Positions 1 to 11,855 of a stretch of 64,000 nt of DNA are shown here, piece by piece; the first letter of the stretch is position 1, and each line of letters begins with the position of its first letter. The DNA lies in assembly GCA_037074615.1 (NCBI GenBank), contig CM073522.1:27030962-27094961 (forward strand). Direction: 5' to 3'. Made by a program: the position numbers and the translations under genes. The notes under the pieces are model-generated. The model searched no databases. It worked only from the letters and a program-made list of their open reading frames with translations, and was not told the origin of the DNA. This DNA is from Leucaena leucocephala (taxonomy: Eukaryota; Streptophyta; Magnoliopsida; Fabales; Fabaceae).

Positions 1-90
1 TTGCAAGTATTCGGTGTATTTTTGTATGTTTAGATGTTTAAAAATTTTAGAAAATTATGATAATTTATATTAATAAATTCCTAGGTGAAA

Positions 91-656
91 ATGAGTCAAA
101 GGAGTCTAAATAGCATTGAAATCACTGAATATGCTCTGTTAAGCTTCTCATATCTAGATGATGAAGTTCTAGAAATTGAACCTCAGAGTGACTATTCAGA
201 TCCTGAACTTCTTGAAGAAGAAGATTCGGAGGAACTTATAGAGATTAATGGTCCAGAAGAAGATCTTGATGAGGACCCTAAAGAAAATCTTGATGCAGAT
301 CTAGAAGGGGATCTTGAGTAGAGGCCTGAGGAAGATCATGAGGATCCAATAGAAGATCCTCTACCCATGAGCTTCAATTGATGTTCACAAATTCTGGATC
401 GAACTCTGCACCTTCACTTCCTGAACAACTTATGAACGGGGAAGAAGTAATCTAACCCAGTACCCCAACTTTGGTTAGGAGGATAGCTAAAGATCAAGCA
501 GCCAAACTCACAAACATAAAAGATATTTATAAAGTTCTCCATGATTATGCCAAGTTCATGACTAATAAGAAAGACACAAAATTCTATGCTAAAGTTATGA
601 TGGAATACATAAGACAAGTAAGAGATAGAAGCTGGCACACCAGAAAATCTTTTTGA
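91..656 (+). pseudogene. Unrecognised decayed acidic reading frame
   Basis: An ATG at 91 opens a frame of 77 codons very rich in Glu and Asp, closed by TAG at 319-321. The same frame continues in equally acidic style to about 380. A different frame then reads on from about 384 to a stop after 653, broken by one TAA near 450. This second part is basic, with a Lys/Arg-rich end. The match in coding style suggests one gene broken by a nonsense codon, a frameshift and a second nonsense codon. A possible splice acceptor (cctag) lies just before the ATG. I recognise no domain. It could be the end of a host gene or a transposon-associated frame. Confidence 0.3.
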
Positions 657-1169
657 GTTGACGCTATAGAGAGAACTTCAAAATTTATGCTTAAGTCACC
701 TAAGCTTAGAAAATTAATGAGAGCTGTTCTTAAATTTTTCAGCTCTTATCTTGATTGATGTATCTTTGTACCGGCTTTCCTTATATTTGTTGTACTAGAA
801 AACATGATTTCATTTATTGTAAATAGACTGTATGTCTTACTTTATTTAATAAGCTCTTTTAAATTACGATTTGATTATTCATGTATAATCTAATAATGAT
901 TCTTATAAGTGGGAGCTTTTTAGAAGATAAGGCTTCTAAAAGTTGTGTTCTATTGTTAAAGTACTTGTATAGAATTCTTGATAGCGCCTAATGATTATTG
1001 CTAGTATCTGTGTGATGAAAGGTACAAACGTATACTTCTAATTATGGATCTTGTAGTATCATTATTTTCTAGTCAAGAATAATATAAGTACACGATATTG
1101 TATACTTCACTGTGCTATATGACTGAAATGTTCTTTGGTCTGATTCTTTTTAGAAGAGAACCTAGATTA
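657..1169. other. Non-coding stretch upstream of copia gag
   Basis: AT-rich, with no sustained open frame. It lies where the 5' LTR and leader of the copia element that follows should be. I found neither a clear TG...CA LTR boundary nor a tRNA-Met primer-binding site, so the 5' LTR is either diverged or lost. Confidence 0.4.
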
Positions 1170-2297
1170 ATGGCAACCAAGAACATTATTGCTAAACTAA
1201 ATAAAGGTGAACAACTTAATAGGGATAACTGGGATATCTAGCACTGAAACATCCAGTACATATTAGACGAACAAGATGTTATTGAACCCTTGACGACTGC
1301 TATGGTTGAACTTGAAACTGGGAATATGGTCCAGCACAGGAGAGACCAAGAGGCTTATCAAGCATCAAGCTTGGAGGAAGAAGAATAGCATAGCTAGAAT
1401 CATAATTCTTAGTGCCATGACAGATGACATCATGTGTGAATTTGAGACTAAAAAAACTGCTCAAGAAAAAAATTTGGATTGCACTAAAGGATAAATTTGT
1501 GGTGTTTCTATCACTAAGTTTAGGAGGTTGATGATTAAGTTCGACACCTACAAGCTTAAGCCAAAAACTCATATGAAACAACATCTGAAAGAGATGACTA
1601 ATATGATCAGAGAACTAAAGGAAGCTGGTAATACCTTGTCTGACAAACAACAAGTGCAAGATGTGATCAGATTATTCCCTATTGGTTGGGAGCAATGAAA
1701 GTCAACTTAACCCATAATGAAAACATTATTACTTTTAATGATGTAGCTAGGCATTTAGAGCTGGAAGATGAACGTTTAGAGGCTTACAAGACCTCTAGAC
1801 AAGCTTATTTGACTGAGGATGTTGGCACTTCCCAATCAAAGCCCTAGTTCAAGAAGGGCAAGAAGTTCCAAAAGAAAGGAAAGAAGATTTCACAAAGACA
1901 AAAGGCAATTCAAGAAGAAGGGAAACAAAGGCAGAAAGAAGCATCTGGACTTGAAGAAGGTCAATTGCTTTGTCTACCAAAAGATGGGCCATTTCATAAG
2001 TGACTGTTCTAAACAGGATGACATCAAAAATGTATTAGTGAATTATGTGAATTCACATGCCTCATATGTTTCTAGTACTATTTTTCTAACGAAAATAGTT
2101 TCTTCTTGGGTTATTGAATTAGGCTCCACAGGCCACGTAACCAAGGATCGAGAATCCTTCGTGAAGTAACGTTAGTTATCCTACAAAGCAAGTGCTTTAC
2201 GTAGGGAACAATGCAAGAATCGAGGTTAAAGGCATTGACACCTGTAAATTGACTTTGCGTGGTGGCAAGACCTTGATACTCCATGATATGCTTCATG
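1170..2297 (+). pseudogene. Ty1/copia gag and protease region, decayed
   Basis: The ATG at 1170 begins a typical plant copia Gag (a start of the MATKN type, then N-x-x-N-W-x-x-W-like spacing). Stops and frameshifts interrupt it near 1240, 1490 and 1695. A Lys/Arg-rich linker leads to a CCHC zinc knuckle at 1966-2007, whose second Cys has become Tyr. The aspartic protease follows at about 2105-2170. Its catalytic Asp-Ser/Thr-Gly triad reads Glu-Leu-Gly, so it would be dead even if translated. The reading stops at 2297, where a long LTR-like insertion splits the element; the pol half resumes at 5285. Known family role: nucleocapsid and polyprotein processing of a retrotransposon. Inactive here. 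Confidence 0.8.
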
Positions 2298-5279
2298 TAA
2301 CGTCCCCATTTTTAGGCCTAAAAGCCTAGAAAGTAGCCTAAAATAGGTAGGCTACCAGGCCCCATTAAGAAAAAGTCTCAGAAACATACAGAGAGTTTTT
2401 AGGGACTAAACTATAAATAGAGAAAGTATAGGGACTAAGATGTAAATAGTAAAAGTTCCTAGACAAAATGTATAAATAAAGTTGAGGCTCCAGAAGAGTC
2501 TCCTAGGCATAGAAAGAGAAAAGAGAAAGAACAATAAATGAAGGACTAAATAAAGAAAGTCCTTTAGAGCATAAGTAAGAAAGTTCAAGGGACCAAAGTA
2601 TACATTATAAAGGTTCCTTGTGTTAAAAGTGAATGTAGTCATAAGTTAAGGGAATAAAGGGTAATTTCCAAGAATTAAGGGACATGAGTGTCATTCCTAC
2701 TAAACTTAGGGACACAAATGGAATTATGAAAAAGACCTAGAGACCCAATAATAAAAAATTCAGGAGAAGATAGAAGGATTTTTTCGATCCGTTTGACTAG
2801 ATTTAGAATTTTGATTTGAGGCCCCGATTAATTGATATGAATTTATGAAATAAATAAATTTACAGTAAAAGGTCTTGGGTAATGTTAGATGAGATATCTA
2901 ACAAAGGGTATAACCCTAGACAGAAAGTCAAGAGGGTTGTAGGAATAGGGGACCAAGGCTAAGAAATACCCTCGTAAAATGTGAAAAGACAAAAATGTCC
3001 CTAGTGTTATAAAAGTGAATGAAAGGCATTTTTGGTCATTTTCAAGGGTCAAGTAATAAAATCCTTACCCAATCCAATAATTTTAAAGGTAGGAAGAATA
3101 TAGACACTGAATCTAATGTCAGCAAATAAATTCTGAAACCTTATAAAAATTAGATTTATGAAATAGTATGATTTTTAAAAAATCGGACTGATTCGGTATC
3201 GAATTGGATATGATTTTTCAAAAAGCCTCTTCTCCCATGAGATAGTGCCACCTAAGCATGATGATGTCATGGGAGGGAGTAGATGATGTAAGAAAGCTGG
3301 GTGGTTAAATCTAGACCCTTGATTTGTAAAATACAATTTTGGTCACCCATTGGAAGATTTAATTTTGGCCATTGATCTAATCTTGAAGTGGCCTATAGAT
3401 ACACCCTTGAATGGCTAGAAAGCATGATAATACTTGGGGAACCTCATGCAGAATTTCCATTCAAGCCAAGATTAAGAAATTCAAGGGCTATTTGAGCAAG
3501 GATTCAATACAAGATCTTCTCCTAAGCCCTTAATCTTATAGTTAGGAGCTTTAATTTTTAGATTACATGGTTAGAAATTATGTTATGCCCTCCCTAAGCA
3601 TGCTGGATAAAATCTAGAATTATAAGGAGAAGATGAATTTGATGTTAGAAATAGGTCAAACAAATTGGAATATATAGGATTTAAATGGTTTTATAGCTTG
3701 TAATTGATTTAATTTCATGAGTTAGTGCCTAGGATAGGCTACGACCATGACTGGTTCATGACCATAGGATGTGATTTTGATGATTCTAAGTCTTCTAATG
3801 GATTTAGAATAAAAAACTATGTGCAACTAAGTTGAGGAATTTAAGTTAGAAGCATTAGAATCAAAAGTGCCATTTTTGAAATAAAGGGTGCTGCCTCTCG
3901 GCTCTGTCCAGATTGGATAGGAGGAGCATAAATTTCATAATTTTAGGTGCATATTTGAATTCCTTGGACAAAGATGTATAGGATTGGTCCAAGGAAACAA
4001 TTGTTAAAAAGCTATACCACTAACCCCAAGAGTTAAGTTAAGAGTTAGGAGTTTTAAGAAAGTTAATGTACATTGCTAATATAATGGCTCTAATGAGTTG
4101 TATACACAATTTAATTGTGTATAGGGCCATGAGATGTTAAAGAGCATGAGTTAAGGAGGTTGAGCAAGCAACCATTGATTGGTTGGAGGCAAAGGGAGTA
4201 AGGAGGAAAGGATAAAGCTACAAGGTAATAGACTTACCCTTTTATGTGCTTGATGTGGTATGCTTTGTTGAGATGTTTGAGTTGATTGAATGATGTTGTG
4301 ACATGAAAAATGTTGTTGAAAATTAAGTTTATAACATGCTTCCCATGGCTATGCATTTTTATACAAAGTATAAAGCATGATGGCATGTCAATAACTAAAG
4401 TAAGTTTAAGTAAAATGACATATCATGCATTAGCATCTATCTTGCATATATATATGTAGTAATGTTTGCTACTAAGATTCCCCATAATCTCACCCCTCCC
4501 TTAACCAAAAAATATAGACCAATTATGATAGAATATATATGCTTGAAGGAAAGCTAAAGAATATAGGAAGGAAAGTAGAAAAATTGTATATTCTAGCATG
4601 AGATGTATGATTATCCATTTATGTAAATGCTATGTAATGTGCCATTATATGTAATAGAAATATATGAAATAATTATGGCATGTTCATATGATGTATATGA
4701 ATTTATGAGAAGTCAATAGGATGGATATAATATGCTAGAATAATTAAAGAGAATTAATAAAAGAAGTTAGAATTGCAAATTTGTAGGTATTGGAGTAGTT
4801 ATGTTCCAGCTCCAGTTTGACCTAGTAAATGAATGAATTTGATCACAAAATTTGGTAGGTATATATTACACATCCCAAGATTTAAAAGAATGGATAGTAT
4901 GCCTTAATTCGATATGTGTGCTAAGAGATACAAATTTCTAAAATTGAGACTAAGAATCTGGAAGTTCCAAAAATGACCATATGAACAGTAAAATATAACG
5001 AATTAACTGTATTGAATGGGCAAGTAATACTCCAGATTTATATCTTTCTCTTAAAGAGAAATAAAGAGCTTCGAGTAGAAATTTAGAGCACTTCTATATG
5101 ATTTTTCTTGAATTAATTATGATTTATCAAAATTGGACTGTCAATCTGGAAAATGAACAATAAACAGTACCTGAGAACCAATTTGAAGGGTTTTTAATTT
5201 TTAGGCAAAAGTAATGCTTCTGCTAGTAAAAAATGCTTCCTAATATGCACTTTGAGGGGTAAAAGTAGGATGATGAACC
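2298..5279 (+). mobile_element. Gypsy-like solo LTR inserted into the copia element
   Basis: This 2,982-bp block interrupts the copia frame exactly; the codons before 2298 join the codons after 5284. A 5-bp direct repeat TCATG flanks it (2293-2297 and 5280-5284). The inner ends can also be read as TG (2296) ... CA (5282). There is no long open frame. The style is that of a long Ty3/gypsy chromovirus-type LTR: it starts TGTAACGTCCCC, has repeated 'gggactaa' and 'gtccct' tracts, and carries a possible TATA near 3390. With no internal region and one LTR, a solo LTR left by LTR-LTR recombination is the simplest reading. Related sequence lies inverted at 8750-9770 and 46478-47936. A near-perfect 23-bp palindrome sits at 4101-4123. 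Confidence 0.6.
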
Positions 5280-5284
5280 TCATG

Positions 5285-8260
5285 CTCCCGACATCCAGTG
5301 GAACTTAGTCTTTGTTTTATGCCTTTAGAGTTTGGGTTTGAAGTGAACTTTCATGATATAGTTGCATACATTTTTAACAACTCAGTCTTTTATGGTTCAA
5401 CTTTCCTATTCAAAAAGTTCCTTTTTTGGATATTGTTGGTAGTTCTAATGTTAATGAATGCTTTGCTATTTCTTCTAATAATATTGATTTGAATGCATGG
5501 CACGCTAGACTGTGACATATTAATCAAAATAGAATGATGGAACTAGCTAAAGAAGGATTGCTAGTTTCCATTACAAACATGGAAATGTCCTTATATGGAA
5601 ATTGTGTAGCTGGCAAGGCGACAAGAAAGCCTTTCAGTAAGGGAACTAGAGCTAAAAACCCTTTGCAATTAATCTATTCTGATATTTACGATCCAATAAG
5701 TGTGAGGGTAAGGCACGAAGTTTGGTATTTTATTACCTTTATTGATAACTTTCATGATATGGTCTTATCTATTTGATCTCACGTAAGTATGAGTCCCTTG
5801 AGTGTTTCAGATGATACATTAATGAGATAGAGAATCAAATGGATAATAAAATTAAAGCATTATGCACTAATCGAGGTCGTGAATATTTGTCTGATCAATT
5901 TAAACAGCTACGTGAAGATGGCTCAAGCAAACCTACCAATTTCATGTTGGGGTGATGCTTTGTTGACAGTAATTTTGTACTTAACCTTGTGCCTCCAAAA
6001 TCAATCACTTTCACACCCTATGAGTTATGGACGAAATGCAAGTTGGATTTAAGCATCCTTAGACTATGGGGTCAGCAGCATATATCCATGATGATTCGCA
6101 TAAGTATAGGAAGTTGGGTCCTAAAGGCAAGAATTGTATATTTATAAGGTATTCTAAACAGTCAAAAATATACATTTTCATAGGTGAAAATGAAGATGGA
6201 ACAATGACTGAAATCGAATAGAGAGATGCTGCATTTATTGAGACTGAATTTCCTAATAAAGGAGATTCTTACCGTAATTTATCTCTTACCAAAGAATAGG
6301 AACAAGATAGTGTAGAATAAATTGACAGAACATAAACATCTAGGTATGTCAATATGAGTGGGAGTCAAGAAAGGTCAATACAAATATCAAAAAAAAGGAG
6401 AAGAAAGATAAGCAAACAACTCCGGTTAGAAGGAGTAACATGAAGTATGTTCCTAAGAGACCTTTCCAAATAGAAGGAAAATCACTCATAGTTACTCTAG
6501 AAGGGGAATATGAATCCCCTTCTGTACAAGAGGCCTTGCCAAGTCCTGTTAAGGAGGAGTAGAAGAAAGCAATGGAAAAAAGAATGGACTCAATGAAGAA
6601 GAACCCAGTTTAGGAGTTAGTTGATCTATTAAAAGGGTCTAAAGCCATTAGGAACAAGTGAGTTATCAAAATTAAGAGAAAAGTGGATAGATTAATTGAC
6701 AAATATAAGGCTCGATTAGAAGTAAAGAGATATACATAACAGGAAGGTATGTATTACGAGGATACCTTCTCACTTGTTGTACGCTTTAATTCTATAAGAT
6801 TTATTCTGGCAATAGTAAACTATTTAGACATAGAATTACATCAGATGGATGTAAAAACTGAATTTTTGAATGGTGATCTGGATAAAAAAAATCTATATGG
6901 AATAACTATTAGATTTCATTGAGAAAGGAATAGACAACGAGGTTTATAAACTCAAAAGGTCAATTTATGGACTAAACCAATCATCCAAATAGTGGTATTT
7001 GAGATTTCACAAAGCGATAACCTCATATAACTTCCAAATGATAGAGCAAGACCATTGCATCAGATAATTTTGTCATATTATCCTTATAAGTAGATGATAT
7101 ACTATTGGCCAAAAATAGTCTAAGTTCGGTAGTAGCTATTAAAGAATGACTCTCATCAAACTTTGTAATGAAGGGCTCAGAATATATACTTGGAGTTAAG
7201 ATATAAAGAAATCGCTCAAGAAGAATCATTTCTCTTGCACAAGAGAGTTATATCAAGATACTTGAGCGATTCAATATGAGACAACAATTCTATGGATATC
7301 CTAGTGGCTACCAGAGTAGCCTTGAGTCCTTGATATGTGTCCCAAAACTTATATGCCAGTGCCGTTGGTAATCTAATGTATACAATGATATGTACAAGAC
7401 CATATATCTGTTATATAGTGGGTTAGTAAGCAAGTTCCAATCTAACCCTGGTGAGAAACATTGGAAGGCAGTGAAAAGGATGTTGAGATATTTGAAGGGC
7501 ACAATTGATTATGCAGTGTGTTATGAAGGAAGCGATCTACACCTAGTAGGATACTTTGGGTTATACCTTCTTGCCGAACAATGCTACCATATGTTGGAGT
7601 AGTAAGAAGAAAACGTGCATTGCCTTACACTCTATGGAGATGAGTTTGTGGCATGCACTGCAGTAGTGCAAGAGGCTTTGTGGCTGAAAAGATTCATAGA
7701 ACACATTGAATTTGGAAATGAGAGTATCAATCCGTTGTTAATGCATATGACAATACTATGGCCATAGTCTACACCAAAGACCCCAAGTATCATACTAAGA
7801 CCAAGTATATTGACATAAAGTATACAATGTCCAATATGTCGTACAGGTTAGAATGGTTGGCTCTCTCACCCGAGCAACCGCCTTTGACACTCAGGTGGAG
7901 TGTGGAAAGATGAGACATTTGTATTTGTCAGTAAAGCGGCAAAGAGTGATATTATGATACAGAAGAAACACAAACTATATGTCATCTGGGCTTAAGCAAG
8001 TCGAGATGAGATCCATATTGTAGCCAGATAACAAATCCTTCAACGTTAATGTCATATGAGATGAGTAGAGTTTAAGGGTTTGGGTCTGGATAATAAGAGT
8101 GCCTAGACTTAAGTTTGTACGGTGTTAATGATAAACCCAAAGCGTCGTACACTCTTATAGTATAAGAGTAACACCATATTATGTAATTCATACCACATGT
8201 GCTAGAAGAACCGCAAAAAGGATGCAAGTGAAAGATCCCTGCTTCATTAATACATATCGA
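5285..8260 (+). pseudogene. Ty1/copia pol remnant, unit A (integrase, RT, RNase H)
   Basis: Continues the copia element after the LTR insertion. In order: the gag-pre-integrase segment (WHARL, then an in-frame TGA, HIN; about 5490-5535), the integrase core with the first catalytic Asp in a YSDIYDP-like motif (about 5680), later integrase, the RT fingers and the 'QMDVKTEFLNGDL' palm segment (about 6840-6880), then RNase H near 7600-7720. Many stops and frameshifts break it, for example at 5774, 6230, 6560 and 6900. From about 7850 it is non-coding 3' region. No 3' LTR is obvious; compared with unit B, about 850 bp are missing at 8260. Relic of a Tork/Sire-like copia; not mobile. Confidence 0.85.
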
Positions 8261-8519
8261 TTCTTAATTATGAATTCGGTCAATAAGCAGAGTGTACATT
8301 GAAATTGAATAAAATAAAAAAGAAGTAATTTTTTAAAACTTTTCCAAAGTAGAGATATCTAAACATAATTTATTATAAACGAATATTTTTAGTAACTTTT
8401 TAGAATGGGTGAAGTTTTTTCCCTTTCAAAGAATATTACACCATGTCAAACTTTTCAATTTCATATAGAATATTTTACCTAATAAATAATTATTTATAAT
8501 ATTATATTTTTTTATTTAA

Positions 8520-8660
8520 TCAAGGGTATCCCTATCTTTTCAAGATTTAGAGTGTAAAGGATTTCTATCTTTCTCAATAAATATACTTTTTGCAATTCGA
8601 ATGTGTTCTACCATTTATGGAGGTGAAGTCGCTTATCGCATTAACCAACGACTTAAATCA
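8520..8660 (-). repeat. SINE-like interspersed repeat, unit A
   Basis: An about 135-bp sequence that recurs at 20775-20930, 24465-24615, 54090-54230 and, shortened, at 12240-12370 and 57855-57985. On the minus strand it carries a pol III B-box-like core (cattcgaatt) some 45 bp after a possible A-box. This resembles the tRNA-derived head of a plant SINE. No poly(A) tail or target duplication is clear, so the class is tentative; that it is a dispersed repeat is certain from its several positions. Confidence 0.4.
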
Positions 8661-8749
8661 AAATCTATGTATTGTTAAAATTTTATTTTGTAGAAAATCA
8701 AATATTTAAAAGTATGGAAAATGTTTCCATAACTATCACGTATGACTCA

Positions 8750-9770
8750 TGTCACATCCTCACCTGGTGAGTCATCGCATCTGAAAACCTCTAGTCTGAT
8801 CTGTCCAATCCTGTACCAACTCAATCCAATTTTCTAAAAACCAGACTGTTTTCTGAATCTAATTTTTCTAACATTCCATAATATATATTCTGATCTTAAA
8901 TCTAGTATATGGATTCTTCCTACCATTGACATTCTTGAACTGGGTATTAACTTAATTACAGATCCCTTATCAAATTACCAAAATGCCCTTAGTTCCTCTT
9001 TATTTACTTAAATAATTCTAGGGGCATTATTGTCTTTTCACATTTTAACATAATATATCCTGACCCTGGTCAAGTACTCCTGTAGCTCTCTTTGACCTTT
9101 TGACCTGGATAAAATGTTTAAAATGCCCTTCACTCATTCTTTAATTATTTTATAACATAGGGGCATTTTTGTAATTTTATATTTTTTCTGAATATTTCTA
9201 GACACTGGCCCCTTAACCGATAAACTAATATCATGGGCCTAGGATTCACTTGGCATCATCATAGGCCTCTTGTGATGTCATCTAGGCTCATTCAGTCCTA
9301 GTTTACTTACTACTCAAGTTTCATAATCGGATATGAGGGGTTCACAAACTCTTGTCAAAATTCACTAGTATGTCAATAACTTTTCTTACAAATCTCCTTT
9401 CGGGATTCTGGTTAGTTCCCTGACCTTTAGCTTTATGGGACGCATCTTCCTGTAACTTTTCACTTATATCTGAAGTCCAGGAGATCTAATAAAAATTTCA
9501 GATAACTTTTAGACTATCAGATAAATTTCAGCTATCTAAAACTCTAATAAAATTTTTGTATTAATCTAGATTAACCAGCATCATTTTCTCTATCTACTAA
9601 TGAAATTTGGGATTGAAATGCTTCCGGGCAGTTCTACGCCGCTTCCGGGTAGTTCTACGCCACTTCCGGCTCAACTTTCTCTAATTACCATTTTGTCCCT
9701 GGAAACTTTTTCTCTTTCAATTAAGTCCCTCATCTTCTTATGATTACACTTAATTGCCCATAAAGAGGCG
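8750..9770 (-). mobile_element. Gypsy-like LTR piece, inverted, unit A only
   Basis: Unit B reads without this block: the two units part company after 'atgactca' at 8749 and match again at 9771. In its place unit B has about 830 bp (21032-21860). The block begins TGTCACATCCTCACC. Its interior (about 8980-9180) is the reverse complement in style of the LTR at 2298-5279, and it is close to 47790-47930. It therefore looks like an inverted LTR of a related gypsy family, probably truncated, since no matching end or target duplication can be paired. It contains a 21-bp tandem repeat at 9620-9669. Confidence 0.5.
9620..9669. repeat. 21-bp tandem repeat, 2.4 copies
   Basis: Two near-identical 21-bp units (9620-9640 and 9641-9661, one base different) and a partial third. 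Each has the core cttccgggcagttctacgcc. The GC-rich repeat stands out in AT-rich surroundings. The same array is present at 55235-55284. Confidence 0.85.
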
Positions 9771-10769
9771 GGTCTTTTTAACCCAACTTGCCAGGCTGCC
9801 AACCAGTAACCAGCGTGAGTTGACTAGTATTATCAGCTCTACTCCCAGCATAATTGTTTCCTATAAGAATCGAATTTAAGATTTATAAGGATCTAGCGGG
9901 CCTTTACACCGGTAGATTAACTCTATGTGGTATTAAAGAATTAAGTTACATGCAATAAACATCCTACAACTAATATTTTATTGACCAAATATGTTTTTTT
10001 GGAAATACAAAGCTACCCATGTTAAGAACAAATTATCCACTTTTACAATAAAATATTATATATATAGCATATTTACTTTATTGAAAGTATCTTTCTATTT
10101 ATACTTACACAATATATCTAAACATCATTTATATTTTATTTAATCAATATGATACAAACGAAAGTTTTAAAAAATGAATAGAACTTAGATGTATAGGTTT
10201 CAATAAAATAAATAAAAATAAAATTCAAAAAATATTTTTTGATACGTTACAGGTTCAATGAAAAATTAACATCGGTCAAGGTATTTTAGCCATCTTTTTT
10301 CTTGGAATTTTTGTTTTGTTTTGATTTAATTAATAACTAATTTTTAACCATATTTAAACCTTAACCGACTTCAATTTTAATATTGAATTGATGAAGTGCA
10401 CCAATAAATTGTTAGTTAGGGTGGAAGTAGTTTTATCCTATAAGGGAAGTGTAATCCATAGTAATTTGGAAATACCTTTAATTAACTAATTTTTTTTTTA
10501 CATAGAGCATTATTTCTAAAAATAGCATGACTCTTCATATATAGCTTCACAAACAGACAAATACACCAACTATTTTATTGTCAGATCAATATGAATGTGG
10601 AAATAGTTTACGTATTTCATTATTTATTCCAAATTCCAAATTCATCTATAGCGTACATAAAGCAGTTTTTATTTCACTCCTGTAGCTTCCATTACGACGG
10701 AACAAGCCTACGTACCTAACGGCTACTTGTTCAAAAGCTTACTCTTAAGTATTCTTAACGATGAGTTCT
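9771..10769. other. Non-coding stretch 3' of chitinase A
   Basis: No gene. 9771-9945 is shared with unit B (21862-22025). On the minus strand it contains a B-box-like 'ttcgattct' core and may be another SINE-like relic. The rest is AT-rich and collinear with 22025-22765. The 3' untranslated region of the minus-strand chitinase should lie just left of 10770. Confidence 0.5.
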
Positions 10770-11666
10770 TTAGAGGGAGCCCTTAATGGCGTCACTATAT
10801 TTATTTTGGAGATCGTTGAACCTGTCCCAGATCATAACTCCGCCGTACTTAGGAGACTGCTTGATTGTCGGAAGAACCTCGGAGTTCATCACGTTCGCCG
10901 GAATAAACCCGCCGTTTGTGGCTGCCGCCTCAGATGCCGGAACCCCCAAGAACACCTTGCCAGCGTTCACATTGTTCCATTCTTTCCATGAACTGAAAAG
11001 ACCGTTAGTGTTCCCACTTGTGTACATGCATGAAGGGTTGTTATAGAACTGAACCCAGACATAGTTGAACAAGCCAGTGTTGATCGCATTACTCAAGCTA
11101 GAGTCTGGGATTATACATTGCGGTGCTGCGGACAGGATCAGGTTCTGGTTGAACGCCTTCAGAGCTCTGGCTAGCTCGTCCCAATGTTGGTCAGTACCGG
11201 TCTCAATGTCAAAGTCGATGCCGTCCAAAACGGCGTCCCCTAGGGGCCGTGAGTCGGAACTTCCTCCGAGGAAGTTGTTCCAGAGGTAGGTAGCAAGCTG
11301 ATTGGCCTCGTCGGCGGAGTTAAGAGAGTAGTCTTGGGGGCGACCTCCTCCGAGGGAGAGAAGCACTTTGATGTCTTTGGATTGGCAGGTTTTGATGTCA
11401 TTGCTCTTGCCGGCGCAGGTGCTCGCCGTGCCGTCACAGTGGCCAGCGAGGTTCAGTTGTGGTGTTTGGCCATTGCCAAAGACGGCCAAGAAACCTATGT
11501 TAATAAATTGGTAGTTTCCGGTGTTGCAGGCTTCAACGAGGGAGCTTTCATTGACGTTTTGACCCCAATAGACGGCGATTTCAGCAGCGGAAGAGGACCT
11601 CTCAACGAAGAAGGAAAGTAGCAAGAGAGGTAGTAACAAGAGAGAAGATTGTTTAACAGAATCCAT
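10770..11666 (-). CDS. Acidic endochitinase, class III, GH18 (copy A)
   Basis: An intact 298-residue chitinase of the hevamine type, the usual family length. Residues 1 to about 27 are a signal peptide with a long Leu-rich core, so the enzyme is secreted to the apoplast or vacuole. The mature protein starts near AEIAVYWGQ. The GH18 catalytic motif DGIDFDIE is at 148-155, with E155 as the acid. The substrate-assisting Tyr208 (VQFYNNP) and the barrel Trp280 (GVMIW) are present. All six family Cys are there (47, 77, 84, 94, 184, 213), enough for three disulfides. It hydrolyses beta-1,4 N-acetylglucosamine links in chitin and often peptidoglycan, a defence role known for the family. The start is the first ATG and gives the complete signal peptide. 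No intron, as is common in this class. At residue 41 it has Ser where copy C has Gly. Confidence 0.95.
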   Translation of the reverse strand: MDSVKQSSLLLLPLLLLSFFVERSSSAAEIAVYWGQNVNESSLVEACNTGNYQFINIGFLAVFGNGQTPQLNLAGHCDGTASTCAGKSNDIKTCQSKDIKVLLSLGGGRPQDYSLNSADEANQLATYLWNNFLGGSSDSRPLGDAVLDGIDFDIETGTDQHWDELARALKAFNQNLILSAAPQCIIPDSSLSNAINTGLFNYVWVQFYNNPSCMYTSGNTNGLFSSWKEWNNVNAGKVFLGVPASEAAATNGGFIPANVMNSEVLPTIKQSPKYGGVMIWDRFNDLQNKYSDAIKGSL

Positions 11667-11727
11667 TTTTATGTAGATATTGAGAGATTGGCTTGCTGGG
11701 GTGGTTTGAGAGAAGAAGAGTAGGACG

Positions 11728-11736
11728 ATATTTATG
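11728..11736 (-). promoter_or_regulatory. TATA box of chitinase A
   Basis: Minus-strand CATAAATAT lies 62-70 bp upstream of the ATG. A CT-rich leader follows, as expected for a plant mRNA 5' end. It is conserved at 57343-57351 and is missing from the truncated unit B copy. Confidence 0.6.
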
Positions 11737-11830
11737 GTGTTTTGTGATGTGGAAAAGTAAGAGAAACGTGTCTTGTGGGGAAATGATTGTCATCGTTGCC
11801 GTGAATTGTGGAATAAAGAGGACATGACAT

Positions 11831-11855
11831 AGTCAAACCATAGGTCTGCTTGACT
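11831..11855. promoter_or_regulatory. Pair of W-box cores upstream of chitinase A
   Basis: TTGACT on the minus strand (11831-11836) and TTGACT on the plus strand (11850-11855) form a back-to-back pair about 100 bp upstream of the TATA box. TTGAC(C/T) is the known binding core of WRKY factors, which control defence genes, so induction on pathogen attack is a fair inference. The same pair stands at 57446-57470. Confidence 0.4.

Noticed and set aside
4101..4123. 23-bp palindrome as a possible operator
   Set aside because: It lies inside an LTR-like element in AT-rich DNA, so chance or LTR structure is enough. No link to a gene.
11240..11437. Minus-strand alternate frame within the chitinase
   Set aside because: It overlaps the chitinase frame in another phase, is Pro/Thr-rich by codon shift and has no start context.
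10761..11621. Several plus-strand open frames opposite the chitinase (also at 22757-23282 and 56376-57236)
   Set aside because: They are antisense shadows of a GC-richer coding region: their residue patterns follow the chitinase codons and no domain is seen. They recur only because the chitinase recurs.
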